From an uncultured Prevotellaceae bacterium (GTDB taxonomy: Bacteria > Bacteroidota > Bacteroidia > Bacteroidales > Bacteroidaceae): a stretch of 64,000 nucleotides of DNA. Position numbers and translations under genes: made by a program. Under the pieces are notes generated by a model. The model saw only the letters and a program-made list of their open reading frames with translations. It was not told the origin of the DNA and ran no database searches. Below are positions 8,029 to 16,283 of this stretch, in pieces. Location: assembly GCA_900314655.1 (NCBI GenBank), contig OMWC01000002.1, positions 152,633-216,632 of the forward strand, written 5' to 3'. Numbering within the stretch: position 1 is the first letter of the stretch; each line of letters begins with the position of its first letter.

Positions 8029-8534
8029 TGAAGAAGTTAATTTTCATGTTCGTGCTCTGTAGCTCGTTCGCCATGAACAGCCAGGCACAGGAAGTTTGGA
8101 AGGAAGTGAGAAGGCTCGCAAAGGCAGTGGCCGACAATCCCGACAAAGACTTGCAGTCACGCAAGATTGCCACCTTCAAAGTGGATGCGCTTGACTATAT
8201 GAAGCAGCGCTACTATGAGGCTATGCTCGACAGCAGCGTGACCGCCTACAACTACAAGCTTGACCATCAGGCTTATGCTCTCTATGACTTTGTGAACCAA
8301 TTCGTTGATCAGCTGTCCAAGCAGGAGAAGAAGAAGGACAAGCAGGCGGTGATTGACACCTTCAAGCGCACAAGCCTCGAAAACTGCAAGTTCTTCGACC
8401 TCGACAAAGAACTTGTGGAAGCTTACATCCTGCGACCTGGTGACTATCTGACGCAGTTCTCTCTCGACACCGATTGGGAGAAAGCCAATGAGGAAATCAA
8501 GATCAAGATCAGACTGAAAGCTTTCGACAAATAA
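8025..8534 (+). CDS. Exported protein of unknown function (169 aa)
   Basis: The protein starts with a Sec signal peptide (MMKKLIFMFVLCSSFAMNSQAQ, cleavage expected after AQA or QAQ) and the mature part is charged and helical (EVWKEVRRLAKAVADNP, KQEKKKDKQAVIDTFKR). I do not recognise a domain; similar small exported proteins follow this ATPase gene type in Bacteroidales by my recollection. The start codon overlaps the stop of the ATPase gene (ATGA), so expression is coupled. It is the last gene of the operon and ends just before a hairpin. Confidence 0.75.
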   Translation: MMKKLIFMFVLCSSFAMNSQAQEVWKEVRRLAKAVADNPDKDLQSRKIATFKVDALDYMKQRYYEAMLDSSVTAYNYKLDHQAYALYDFVNQFVDQLSKQEKKKDKQAVIDTFKRTSLENCKFFDLDKELVEAYILRPGDYLTQFSLDTDWEKANEEIKIKIRLKAFDK

Positions 8535-8538
8535 AAAA

Positions 8539-8560
8539 GCGTGAAGTTCAACCTTCACGC
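8539..8560 (-). terminator. Terminator between convergent genes
   Basis: Arms GCGTGAAG (8539-8546) and CTTCACGC (8553-8560) form an 8-bp stem with a 6-base loop. On the minus strand it is followed by TTTTTT. One arm and the loop include the last codons and stop (8548-8550) of the minus-strand gene, so the terminator is built into its coding end. Confidence 0.85.
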
Positions 8561-9630
8561 CTGAAATAATAACACCAGTAGGTGTTACCATAGGTATCCC
8601 TGACCGCAGACTCACGTTGAGTGCGATCAGGGATTTTCTTCAGCAGTTTCTTCATATCCTCATAGTCTGCATCGAGCACGGCATCATGATAGGTCAGCAC
8701 CCGATGCTGACGCAGATGGGTATAAAGCACCAAAGCCTCACGATAATGGCGTGGAATAGCCGTGGAGTCAGTGTCATAATATTGACCGACGGTTTTGGCA
8801 AAACCATCCAAATCACGGTCAAGCAAATACCCCATCAACTGATAGTCGGCACGTCCTTTCTTCTGAGAGAAAGCCTTGATAATCTTAGGATTCATCATCA
8901 GCGTCTTCGTGGATTGGCCATCGGGCAATAACAAGGCTGATTTACCATCAGATACCGGATACTTGAAGAATTCTTCTCCGGCCTTACCAGCCCTGGCCAA
9001 TGCATAGAAACGGAGCATCGTCAGGCTGCTGTCGTTCTCCAATGACTTGCGGCCCACTTCCAACGCCTTCTCATACTTCGCCTTGACTACCATGTTCTCA
9101 ATTCGCAGACGATGATGAAGCACCTCATTACTATTGCTGCACGTAATCATAAAGACCAGCATTGCAGCCATTGAGAGCAGATTGATCCACATGATACGCG
9201 AGAAAATTCCCGGATTATCCTTGCCTGGCTCGTAGGTTTCAAACTGTTTGCAAACCCACGCCAATGCAACCCACGCAACAAGAAGCAGCGGTGCCAACCA
9301 AATCCAGAAGTGTGATACATAGCCGCAGGCTCTCACGTCGGTCAGAACGGTCAGCCCAAGCACCGACGGGAAATAGGTCAGTGCATGCCCGCGCTTACGA
9401 AGGCCCGTGATACGAAACACGGCATACTGCAGAAGCACTGCCAGCGTGGTAATGATAAAGGCTCCTATCGTACGTTCATAATGAGTCTTACCCTGCGACA
9501 GCGTATGCTGCAGGTATGCAAGCGATTCTGCCTGATAGAGATAGATATAGCAGAACGTAAAGACCAGAAAGACAATAGCACACATCACGATGATCGTGAT
9601 GGTGCTATTGCAGCTTTGATTATCTTTCAA
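8548..9630 (-). CDS. Polytopic membrane protein of unknown function, DUF6057-like
   Basis: The 360-residue protein has an N-terminal membrane part with about five hydrophobic segments (for example TIIVMCAIVFLVFTFCYIYL near residue 11 and INLLSMAAMLVFMITCS near residue 170), followed by a soluble helical C-terminal half (KAKYEKALEVGRKSLENDSS) that resembles a TPR-like solenoid. The pattern is reminiscent of the DUF6057 family of Bacteroidales, though this copy is shorter than those I recall; the assignment is tentative. It begins within the last codons of glgB (ATGA overlap at 9627-9630), so it is co-translated with a glycogen enzyme. Confidence 0.7.
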   Translation of the reverse strand: MKDNQSCNSTITIIVMCAIVFLVFTFCYIYLYQAESLAYLQHTLSQGKTHYERTIGAFIITTLAVLLQYAVFRITGLRKRGHALTYFPSVLGLTVLTDVRACGYVSHFWIWLAPLLLVAWVALAWVCKQFETYEPGKDNPGIFSRIMWINLLSMAAMLVFMITCSNSNEVLHHRLRIENMVVKAKYEKALEVGRKSLENDSSLTMLRFYALARAGKAGEEFFKYPVSDGKSALLLPDGQSTKTLMMNPKIIKAFSQKKGRADYQLMGYLLDRDLDGFAKTVGQYYDTDSTAIPRHYREALVLYTHLRQHRVLTYHDAVLDADYEDMKKLLKKIPDRTQRESAVRDTYGNTYWCYYFRREG

Positions 9631-11720
9631 TTCTTTTTCAATACTACAGCACTACGTGCCGGAATGTACAACTTTAGCCACTCCTTGTGGTCTTGCACAT
9701 AGAGCGGATCGAAATTCGTGAGATGCGTCATCGTGTCGTCGGCAAAGCCATTACCGCCAAAGTCTTTGGAATCAGTATTCAACACCACATCATAACTGCC
9801 CGTAGGTACCAGGAAGCCATAGTCAGTGAATGACTGCGTGGGTGAGAAATTGAACACGAAGACAAGGTCGCCACGCATGAAGGCCAGGATCTGGTCGCTA
9901 TCGTTGTGCCAGATTTCCTGAACGGGAGTCTTCTGGAAGTTCTTCTGACTCTTGATCACCTTCAGCATCTCGCGGTCAAAGTCACCCAGCCAGTGATAGC
10001 AGAGATCCTTGTTGTCAACGAGATTCCACTGACGACGGGCATACTTGTAGCTCCAGCCGTTGCCCTCGCGTGGGAAGTCAATCCATTCAGGATGTCCGAA
10101 CTCATTGCCCATGAAGTTCAGGTAGCCGCCGTTGATAGCTGCAGCCGTCACCAGGCGAATCATCTTATGCAAGGCAATACCGCGCTCGGCCACGCCGTTG
10201 ACGTCCTTCTTGGCGAAATGCCAGTACATGTCAGCATCGATGAGGCGGAAGATGATGGTCTTGTCGCCCACCAGTGCCTGGTCGTGACTCTCACAGTAGG
10301 AAATGGTCTTCTCGTCGGGACGACGGTTCTTCACCTCCCAGAAAATGCTGCTGGGTTTCCAGTTCTCGTCGGGCTGTTCCTTGATAGTCTTGATCCAATA
10401 GTCGGGTATGTTCATGGCCATGCGGTAGTCGAAGCCGAAACCACCGTCCTCAAACTTGGCAGCAAGTCCAGGCATACCGGAAACTTCCTCTGCGATGGTG
10501 ATGGCATTGGGATTCTCCTCATGGATGAGTTTGTTGGCCAGCGTAAGATAGCAAATGGCATTGTCGTCCTCATGTCCGTTGAAGTAGTCACCATAGCCGC
10601 CGAAAGCTTCACCCAGTCCGTGGCTGTAGTAAAGCATGGAGGTGACGCCGTCGAAACGGAAGCCGTCGAAATGGAATTCTCCGAGCCAGTAACGACAATT
10701 GGAAAGCAAGAAGTGAACCACCTCATCCTTACCATAGTCGAAACATAGCGAATCCCAAGCCGGATGCTCATGTCGTTCGCCGGGATAGAAGAACTGGTTA
10801 GGATCTCCACAGAGGTTTCCCAGGCCTTCCACCTCGTTCTTCACGGCGTGAGAGTGCACAATGTCCATGATAACGGCAATGCCCAGACGATGGGCCTCGT
10901 CGATAAGTGCCTTCAGTTCTTCGGGTGTTCCGAAGCGGCTGCTGGGAGCAAAGAAACTCGACACATGGTAGCCGAAGGAACCATAATAAGGATGCTCTTG
11001 GATAGCCATAATCTGAATGGCATTATAACCGTCCTTTGCAATGCGCGGCAGCACATTGTCCTTGAACTCTGTATATGTCCCTACTTTCTCTGCATCCTGA
11101 CTCATGCCGATGTGGCACTCGTAGATGAGCAGCGGATTCTTCTTGGGCTTGAAGCCAGTTTTTTTCCACACATAGGGCACAGCAGGATTCCACACCTGGG
11201 CAGAGAAGATTTTTGTATCGTCATCCTGCACCACGCGACGACACCAGGCAGGTATCCTCTCGCCTTCGCCTCCATTCCATTTCACCTTCATCTTATAGAG
11301 TTGCCCATGCTTGAGGTCTTTGTCGCGCAAGCGCAACTCCCAGTTGCCAGTGCCTTCAATGCGCTTGCAACGGTAGTGCTCATCTTCCTGCCAGTTGTTG
11401 AAATCGCCAATGAGATAGATATCGGTCGCATTGGGAGCCCATTCACGGAACACCCATCCACGGCTCAACTTATGAAGTCCGAAATAGAAGTGACCGGAAG
11501 CAAAGTCCGTAAGTTTCTGCTTGCCGTTCTTCGTCAGCTGGTTCAGTTTCCACAAAGCATGGTCATGACGTCCGCGGATGGCATCCTCGAAAGGTTCCAG
11601 CCACGAGTCGTTCTTCACAAGCCCGATGTGCTGCGGCTGTTTGGGGGCAGCCTTCTTGGCCGTTGTTTTCTTGGCAGCGGGTTTCTTGGCCGCTGCTGCC
11701 GGTTTCTTTGTTGTAGCCAT
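9627..11720 (-). CDS. glgB: 1,4-alpha-glucan branching enzyme, eukaryotic type, with Lys/Ala-rich N-terminal tail
   Basis: The 697-residue protein introduces alpha-1,6 branches into glycogen. It has a CBM48 domain (about residues 80-170: FREWAPNATDIYLIGDFNNW) and a GH13 barrel with the catalytic set: nucleophile Asp in DGFRFDGVTSM (about 357), acid/base Glu in ITIAEEVSG (about 407) and Asp in YCESHDQALVGD. The sequence order resembles the eukaryotic GBE subgroup (GH13_8) rather than E. coli GlgB. The first 28 residues are a repetitive Lys/Ala/Pro tail (AAKKPAAKKTTAKKAAP). The ATG overlaps the preceding stop by one base (TAATG). A half-length GT5 protein at 38001 belongs to the same pathway. 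Confidence 0.95.
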   Translation of the reverse strand: MATTKKPAAAAKKPAAKKTTAKKAAPKQPQHIGLVKNDSWLEPFEDAIRGRHDHALWKLNQLTKNGKQKLTDFASGHFYFGLHKLSRGWVFREWAPNATDIYLIGDFNNWQEDEHYRCKRIEGTGNWELRLRDKDLKHGQLYKMKVKWNGGEGERIPAWCRRVVQDDDTKIFSAQVWNPAVPYVWKKTGFKPKKNPLLIYECHIGMSQDAEKVGTYTEFKDNVLPRIAKDGYNAIQIMAIQEHPYYGSFGYHVSSFFAPSSRFGTPEELKALIDEAHRLGIAVIMDIVHSHAVKNEVEGLGNLCGDPNQFFYPGERHEHPAWDSLCFDYGKDEVVHFLLSNCRYWLGEFHFDGFRFDGVTSMLYYSHGLGEAFGGYGDYFNGHEDDNAICYLTLANKLIHEENPNAITIAEEVSGMPGLAAKFEDGGFGFDYRMAMNIPDYWIKTIKEQPDENWKPSSIFWEVKNRRPDEKTISYCESHDQALVGDKTIIFRLIDADMYWHFAKKDVNGVAERGIALHKMIRLVTAAAINGGYLNFMGNEFGHPEWIDFPREGNGWSYKYARRQWNLVDNKDLCYHWLGDFDREMLKVIKSQKNFQKTPVQEIWHNDSDQILAFMRGDLVFVFNFSPTQSFTDYGFLVPTGSYDVVLNTDSKDFGGNGFADDTMTHLTNFDPLYVQDHKEWLKLYIPARSAVVLKKN

Positions 11721-12169
11721 TATGCCTTGATTTTAAAGATTGCTTTCTTGATGGCAGGCTCGCTGGAGATGCAGGGTGCATGTCCGTCCTGGGGGAAGAA
11801 GATGGCCATCTCGCCGGGCTTACAGGTCACGTAGGTGGCAGCCTTTGTCTGTCCGTACTTTGTGATGTCCTTCTCATCATTATATTCGAATTCAGTCGGC
11901 AGGTCTTCCAGCGGTGTATAGCCGAAAGTCTCCTCGCCCGACAGCGGTATCTGGATGTCAATCATTCGGCGATGGGTTTCAAGGGTAGCTTCTTCTGCAG
12001 GGCGGCCCTTTGCCATCTGGATATTCACGAAAAGGTCTTTGTCCTTGATGAAGTGCTTGCCCTCTTCGAGCGAGTTAAGATCATTCGTTTTCAAGAAATC
12101 CACAATGTCCTGGAACAGTGGATTAAGACTTGCGTAGAAACACAGTTTGTCGAGTTTGTCAATTACCAT
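11720..12169 (-). CDS. YhcH/YjgK/YiaL family cupin-like protein
   Basis: The 149-residue protein matches the DUF386 family: HFIKDKDLFVNIQMAKGRP, then ETHRRMIDIQIPLSGEETFGY, and a C-terminal GEMAIFFPQDGHAP with conserved metal-binding His and Glu positions. Members are small beta-barrel proteins linked with sugar metabolism; NanQ acts on sialic acid, and others have been annotated as evolved beta-galactosidase subunits. The actual substrate is unknown here. The stop overlaps the ATG of glgB by one base, so it is translationally coupled to glycogen branching. Confidence 0.85.
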   Translation of the reverse strand: MVIDKLDKLCFYASLNPLFQDIVDFLKTNDLNSLEEGKHFIKDKDLFVNIQMAKGRPAEEATLETHRRMIDIQIPLSGEETFGYTPLEDLPTEFEYNDEKDITKYGQTKAATYVTCKPGEMAIFFPQDGHAPCISSEPAIKKAIFKIKA

Positions 12170-12237
12170 GGTTTTATTGGGTTTAGGGGGTTATAATAGT
12201 AGGAAATTATTAGCTTATAGGGGTTTAATATCCAGCA

Positions 12238-13353
12238 TTATTTCTTACGGCCGCGGTCATAGACACCTTGTGATGTGACACGGCCATTGCGGTCTTTCTC
12301 CACGTATTTGCCGTCGCGGTAGTCGTTCACATAGTTGCCTTCGAAACGGTTGCCGTTCTTGTCCACCTCGATGGCTGGCCCGTTACGCTTGCCGTTGCGG
12401 TAGGTGCCCTTAAACTTACTGCCATCGTGGAAGTGGATAATCACCTCACCATTGACGGATCCATTCTTGAATTGTCCCTCAAAGACATCTCCTGTCTTCT
12501 TCGTCAGCTTGCCATAACCGTTGGGTGTGTCATTATGCCATGTACCGGTATAGATGTCTCCGTTCTTCCAGGCAAAAGTTCCCTGACCTTCTTTGTCACC
12601 ATCCTTAAAATGACCCGTATATTTGTCACCGTTAGCATAGCGGAAGATACCCTGTCCGGTGCGTTCGCCCTGAACATAGTCGCCCTCATAGCGGTCACCG
12701 TTCTGAAACTTATAGATACCCTTTCCGTGCTGGATGTCGTTCTTCCATTCGCCTATGTATTCGTCTCCGTCGGCATACTTGTTGGTACCTTTTCCTGAGC
12801 GCTGGTTATTGGCCCACATGCCGTCGTAGATGGTGCCGTCGCCCCAGTCGAAGAGTCCCTTTCCGTCCTTCATGTCGTTCTTCCACATGCCATCATAGAA
12901 AGCACCGCTGGCATAGGTGTAGCGCCCTTTTCCATTGCGCTTATCCTGATGCCAGTAGCCGTCATATTTGTCGCCGTTGTAGTAGTACATCGTGCCGTGG
13001 CCTTGCTGATAGTCACGAAACCACAGGCCCTCGTAACGGTTGTTGTTCATGAACCAGAAGGTGCCCTTTCCATGCTGTTGGTTCTGGAACCACTGGCCTT
13101 CATATTTCTCTCCGTCGGAGAAGGTGTACGTGCCATATCCATGACGTTTGCCTTTCTCATATTCTCCGTCGTATATGTCACCGTTGCTATAGATCACGCT
13201 GCCTTTGCCGTGGGGTTTGCCCGACATCATCTCTCCCTTATATTGACCAGAGAGATTGCCTTCCTTGATTTCGCAGGAACCAAGCGAAATCTTCTGTGCC
13301 GATACACAGAGAGGAAGAGAAATGAATAAGTATGTTATTATCTTTGATTTCAC
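12238..13353 (-). CDS. Exported MORN-repeat protein
   Basis: The 371-residue protein has a signal peptide (MKSKIITYLFISLPLCVSAQ) and then about fourteen MORN repeats of 23 residues with the pattern YxGxWxxxxxxGxGxxxxxxG, for example GKPHGKGSVIYSNGDIYDG. MORN repeats form extended beta-hairpin ribbons that bind lipids or proteins. The repeats fill the whole mature protein, so it is a pure scaffold with no enzymatic domain. It could be periplasmic or surface-exposed; function unknown. It precedes the yhcH-glgB genes on the same strand by 68 bp, and a promoter box lies at 13385-13392. Confidence 0.88.
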   Translation of the reverse strand: MKSKIITYLFISLPLCVSAQKISLGSCEIKEGNLSGQYKGEMMSGKPHGKGSVIYSNGDIYDGEYEKGKRHGYGTYTFSDGEKYEGQWFQNQQHGKGTFWFMNNNRYEGLWFRDYQQGHGTMYYYNGDKYDGYWHQDKRNGKGRYTYASGAFYDGMWKNDMKDGKGLFDWGDGTIYDGMWANNQRSGKGTNKYADGDEYIGEWKNDIQHGKGIYKFQNGDRYEGDYVQGERTGQGIFRYANGDKYTGHFKDGDKEGQGTFAWKNGDIYTGTWHNDTPNGYGKLTKKTGDVFEGQFKNGSVNGEVIIHFHDGSKFKGTYRNGKRNGPAIEVDKNGNRFEGNYVNDYRDGKYVEKDRNGRVTSQGVYDRGRKK

Positions 13354-13384
13354 GATTCTGATTTATGATTATGGTTTTGTTTTG

Positions 13385-13392
13385 CAAAGTTA
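13385..13392 (-). promoter_or_regulatory. Promoter -7 box of the MORN gene
   Basis: The minus strand reads TAACTTTG, 31 bases before the ATG at 13353. The divergent kdsB box begins about 45 bp away. Confidence 0.7.
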
Positions 13393-13436
13393 CAAATAAA
13401 AAATGAATTAATCATGAATAATTAAGATTTATTTTG

Positions 13437-13444
13437 TACCTTTG
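13437..13444 (+). promoter_or_regulatory. Promoter -7 box of kdsB
   Basis: TACCTTTG lies 19 bases before the ATG at 13464. Confidence 0.72.
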
Positions 13445-13463
13445 CCCTAAAATAGGAACTATT

Positions 13464-14213
13464 ATGAAATTCATCGGAGTGATTCCCGCCCGCTATGCAT
13501 CAACGCGATTTCCGGGCAAGCCCCTGGCCATGCTGGGCGGCAAGACTGTGATACAGAGAGTTTACGAACAGGTGTCGGCTGTGCTCGACTCTGCCTATGT
13601 GGCTACCGACGATGATCGCATCCGTCAGGCCGTTGAAGCCTTCGGAGGCAAGGCCGTAATGACTTCGCCCAACCACAAGAGCGGCACCGACCGCATAGAG
13701 GAAGCCGTCGAGAAGATTGGCGGCGACTTCGACGTTGTGATCAACGTGCAGGGCGACGAGCCCTTCATCCAACGTTCTCAGCTGGAGGAAATTATCCGCT
13801 GCTTCGATGATGCTGATACACAGATTGCCACGCTGGGCAAGCCTTTCGAGAAGACGCAGGGGTTCCAGGCCGTGAAGAATCCGAACAGTCCGAAGATTGT
13901 GGTTGACAACCGCGGCTATGCGCTCTATTTCTCCCGCTCCGTGATACCGTTTGTTCGCGGAAAGGAGACCACCGAATGGATGGACCACTACCCTTTCCTG
14001 AAGCATCTCGGCATCTACGCCTACCGCACAGAAGTGCTTCACGAGATTACGCGTCTGCCTCAGAGCTCGCTCGAACTGGCTGAAAGTCTCGAACAGCTGC
14101 GCTGGCTGCAGAACGGTTACCGCATCAAAGTGGGTCTGACCGACGTTGAGACTGTTGGTATCGATACGCCCGAAGACCTCGAACGGGCAGAGGTGTTTCT
14201 GCAGCAGCGGTGA
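13464..14213 (+). CDS. kdsB: 3-deoxy-manno-octulosonate cytidylyltransferase (KdsB)
   Basis: KdsB activates Kdo with CTP to CMP-Kdo for lipopolysaccharide inner-core synthesis in the cytoplasm. The 249-residue protein has the nucleotidyltransferase start IGVIPARYASTRFPGKPLAM, the CTP/metal region INVQGDEPFI, then YFSRSVIPF and LGIYAYR. The end VGIDTPEDLERAE is typical. I start it at MKFIGVIPAR because the in-frame upstream ATG at 13434 would lie across the promoter box. It is a single-gene unit followed by a repeat-rich intergenic region. Confidence 0.96.
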   Translation: MKFIGVIPARYASTRFPGKPLAMLGGKTVIQRVYEQVSAVLDSAYVATDDDRIRQAVEAFGGKAVMTSPNHKSGTDRIEEAVEKIGGDFDVVINVQGDEPFIQRSQLEEIIRCFDDADTQIATLGKPFEKTQGFQAVKNPNSPKIVVDNRGYALYFSRSVIPFVRGKETTEWMDHYPFLKHLGIYAYRTEVLHEITRLPQSSLELAESLEQLRWLQNGYRIKVGLTDVETVGIDTPEDLERAEVFLQQR

Positions 14214-14232
14214 TTCCATAAAGGTATGATAG

Positions 14233-14359
14233 GTGTGACAGTGTGACACTTGTGACACCTTTTTTTATAACATTTAAAAAAGAATAAATTCCATGTTCGC
14301 GCGCGTGTAAAAAAATAAAGTTTATAGAAAACTCTGTTACAAGTGTCACACTGTCACAC
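14233..14359. repeat. Inverted repeat with 8-bp-period arms (element 1)
   Basis: Perfect 21-bp inverted repeat: left arm 14233-14253 (GTGTGACA GTGTGACA CTTGT) and right arm 14339-14359 (its exact reverse complement). The arms contain the unit TGTGACA repeated at about 8-bp spacing. The 85-bp interior is AT-rich with an internal CGCGCGCG tract near 14300. It is followed after 11 bp by the 22-bp tandem array. Confidence 0.9.
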
Positions 14360-14370
14360 GCATCAAGCAT

Positions 14371-14518
14371 AAAGTATCATCCGTTGCCTTTCAAAGTATC
14401 ATCCGTTGGGCTTCAAAGTATCATCCGTTGACCTTCAAAGTATCATCCGTTGAAGGCCAAAGTATCATCCGTTGAAGGTCAAAGTATCATCCGCTCAAAT
14501 ACGGGGTATCACACGTTG
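14371..14518 (+). repeat. Family A 22-bp tandem array (six units plus one degenerate)
   Basis: The 12-base core AAAGTATCATCC starts at 14371, 14393, 14415, 14437, 14459 and 14481, exactly 22 bp apart each time. A seventh degenerate unit (GGGGTATCACACGTTG) starts at 14503, again in register. The core is followed by a 10-base half that varies, mainly GTTGACCTTC or GTTGAAGGTC, whose last seven bases are reverse complements. No ORF spans it. Confidence 0.95.
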
Positions 14519-14531
14519 AATTCGATACCCC
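14503..14531. other. Hairpin at the end of the family A array
   Basis: GGGGTATC (14503-14510) pairs perfectly with GATACCCC (14524-14531) across a 13-base loop. The left arm is the degenerate seventh repeat unit. No U-run follows on either strand, so I do not call it a terminator. Confidence 0.7.
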
Positions 14532-14558
14532 AAAGCTGTTCCAATAAGCCAAAAATAT

Positions 14559-14595
14559 CCGCCCGCCAAAACCTTTCGGAAGGTATGGCGGGCGG
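14559..14595 (-). terminator. Terminator of the porin operon
   Basis: A strong two-part stem: CCGCCCGCC (14559-14567) with GGCGGGCGG (14587-14595), and inside it ACCTT with AAGGT around a tetraloop. On the minus strand it is followed by ATATTTTTGG, a short U-run, 24 bp after the porin stop codon. Confidence 0.88.
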
Positions 14596-14618
14596 AGCGA
14601 TTATAGAATAAATGAGGA

Positions 14619-16235
14619 TCAGAAGCGATAGCCCAGGGTGAGCATAGCCTGATGGCGATTGTCCTCCACCTTGGTTGATGAGCAGAAGCTCTCAACACCA
14701 CCCATCGAGAACTCTTTCTGGAAGGGATAGAAATCACCTTTCTTCGTAGAATACTGATAGGCCAGGTCGGCATAGAAGTTCTTGAACGTGTAGCCCAGAC
14801 CGAGGGTGATGCGGTGTGTGCAATCCCAGTTGGTATAGTCGGTGGTTGATGAATAGGCCGTGCCCAGCGACTGAATGAAGCCGTCGCGATAGCCGCGCAT
14901 GCCATCCTTCTTGTAGGCCGGACTCACGTAGTTGTAGCCGGCACGCAGGGCAAGCTCTGGAATGGGCTTGTATTCGGCACCCACTTTCACCGTGCATACA
15001 CCCTTGAGCGTAGCGTCGGTGTGGTCGTTCATGGCGTTGTCGCTGTAGCTGCTGGTGTAGTAGGTGTCATACCATGCGTCGTAATATTCGTCGCCCTTCT
15101 CGCGGGTGTCGATGCCGCTGAAATCGCTATACTCGAAGGTGGCACCGAGAGCCAGGAAGTTGCCAACCGTGTGACCTGCACTGAGACCAAACTTCCAGGG
15201 CGTGTTGAGACGGAACTCATAGACATCTTCGTTAGAGACCACGCTGTATGCACCTGCAGAGTAAGGTTTGCCGTCTATCATATACTCCTTCAGATAGTTG
15301 TCAAGCTGGGTATAGTTGCTGGTCTTCAGGTCGTAGAACGTGGGCGTGGAAACGTAGGCACCCAGACGGAAAGCCGACTCCTCGATAGGACGCACGATGA
15401 CACCAGCCTTCACGTCGTAGCCGATACCCGTTATCTTGCGCTCGTCGTAGAGCTCTGCATCGCCAAGCGACTCAATGTCGTTAGTGAGGTTCTCCTCATA
15501 GTTGGTAAAGCCCTTGTAGTGAACGTCGTGGAGTCCGAAGGTGATGCCCAGATACACACGGTCGTTGATGTTGCCGCTCAGGTTGAAGTCGTATTCACCG
15601 ATATAGCCTTTGGCATGGCGGTTGAACACGTAATCGTCGGCATACAGATAGTAGTATTCACCATCGTAGGTATTGAAGTTCAGGCCCTGATTTATGAGTT
15701 CATCCACCTGGCTGTATGTGGGAGGATAGGCTCCGGTGAAGGTGGGCTCGTATTTGCCTGGTGTGCCTTGGTAGCCGAGCTGTCCGGTGCTGATACCGCT
15801 CGCATAGGAGAGTATCTGCTGTGAACCGTCGCCAAGTTTGTTGGCGGCATAGAGGATATGGTTGAAGTCGCGACTCTTGTGATAGTTGAAGCCGAAGTTC
15901 ATATACGAATTCTTGCCCGATGGGCGCGAATAGACGAATCCTATCTGGTCGAACGACATGTGGGTCTTGTCGCCAGTGGCTGCCTTATCCACATTCCCCT
16001 GACTGACCACTCCGATGGTGGCACTGACGTTGGAACGACGAAAGAGTCCGATGCCGGCAGGGTTGGTTGAAATGGTCGAGATATCGGCTCCCAAGGCCTC
16101 CATTGCTCCGCCCATACCCACATAGCGTGCCGTTCCGTTCAGGTCTTCAGTGGCCGTGTTGGCATCCTGATAAGTCTCTTGTGCCATCACAGGCAATGCA
16201 GCCATGAAGCACATCCATAACATGATTTTTTTCAT
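14619..16235 (-). CDS. Outer membrane protein of the OmpP1/FadL/TodX family
   Basis: The 538-residue protein has a signal peptide (MKKIMLWMCFMAALPVMAQ) and the FadL-like N-terminal hatch pattern TARYVGMGGAMEALGADISTIS, then NPAGIGLFRR. The rest is a series of amphipathic strands rich in Tyr, Gly and Asp, ending in LTLGYRF with the C-terminal aromatic residue required for beta-barrel insertion. FadL-family members carry hydrophobic compounds across the outer membrane; the Bacteroidales members have no proven substrate. It follows the Tyr/Trp-rich gene by 48 bp and is followed by a strong terminator. Confidence 0.88.
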   Translation of the reverse strand: MKKIMLWMCFMAALPVMAQETYQDANTATEDLNGTARYVGMGGAMEALGADISTISTNPAGIGLFRRSNVSATIGVVSQGNVDKAATGDKTHMSFDQIGFVYSRPSGKNSYMNFGFNYHKSRDFNHILYAANKLGDGSQQILSYASGISTGQLGYQGTPGKYEPTFTGAYPPTYSQVDELINQGLNFNTYDGEYYYLYADDYVFNRHAKGYIGEYDFNLSGNINDRVYLGITFGLHDVHYKGFTNYEENLTNDIESLGDAELYDERKITGIGYDVKAGVIVRPIEESAFRLGAYVSTPTFYDLKTSNYTQLDNYLKEYMIDGKPYSAGAYSVVSNEDVYEFRLNTPWKFGLSAGHTVGNFLALGATFEYSDFSGIDTREKGDEYYDAWYDTYYTSSYSDNAMNDHTDATLKGVCTVKVGAEYKPIPELALRAGYNYVSPAYKKDGMRGYRDGFIQSLGTAYSSTTDYTNWDCTHRITLGLGYTFKNFYADLAYQYSTKKGDFYPFQKEFSMGGVESFCSSTKVEDNRHQAMLTLGYRF

Positions 16236-16283
16236 ATTCTATATGTCTGTTTAAGTCCGTAAAATTGATGATTAGTCACTCTG

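Noticed and set aside
9906..11834. Two long plus-strand ORFs (280 and 356 codons) opposite glgB
   Set aside because: They are antisense to a clear GH13 enzyme, have no family pattern, no signal and no promoter; GC-rich codon mirror effects explain them.
14371..14518. CRISPR array
   Set aside because: The unit is 22 bp with a 12-base core and a 10-base semi-variable part; there is no 20-40 bp unique spacer and no cas gene.
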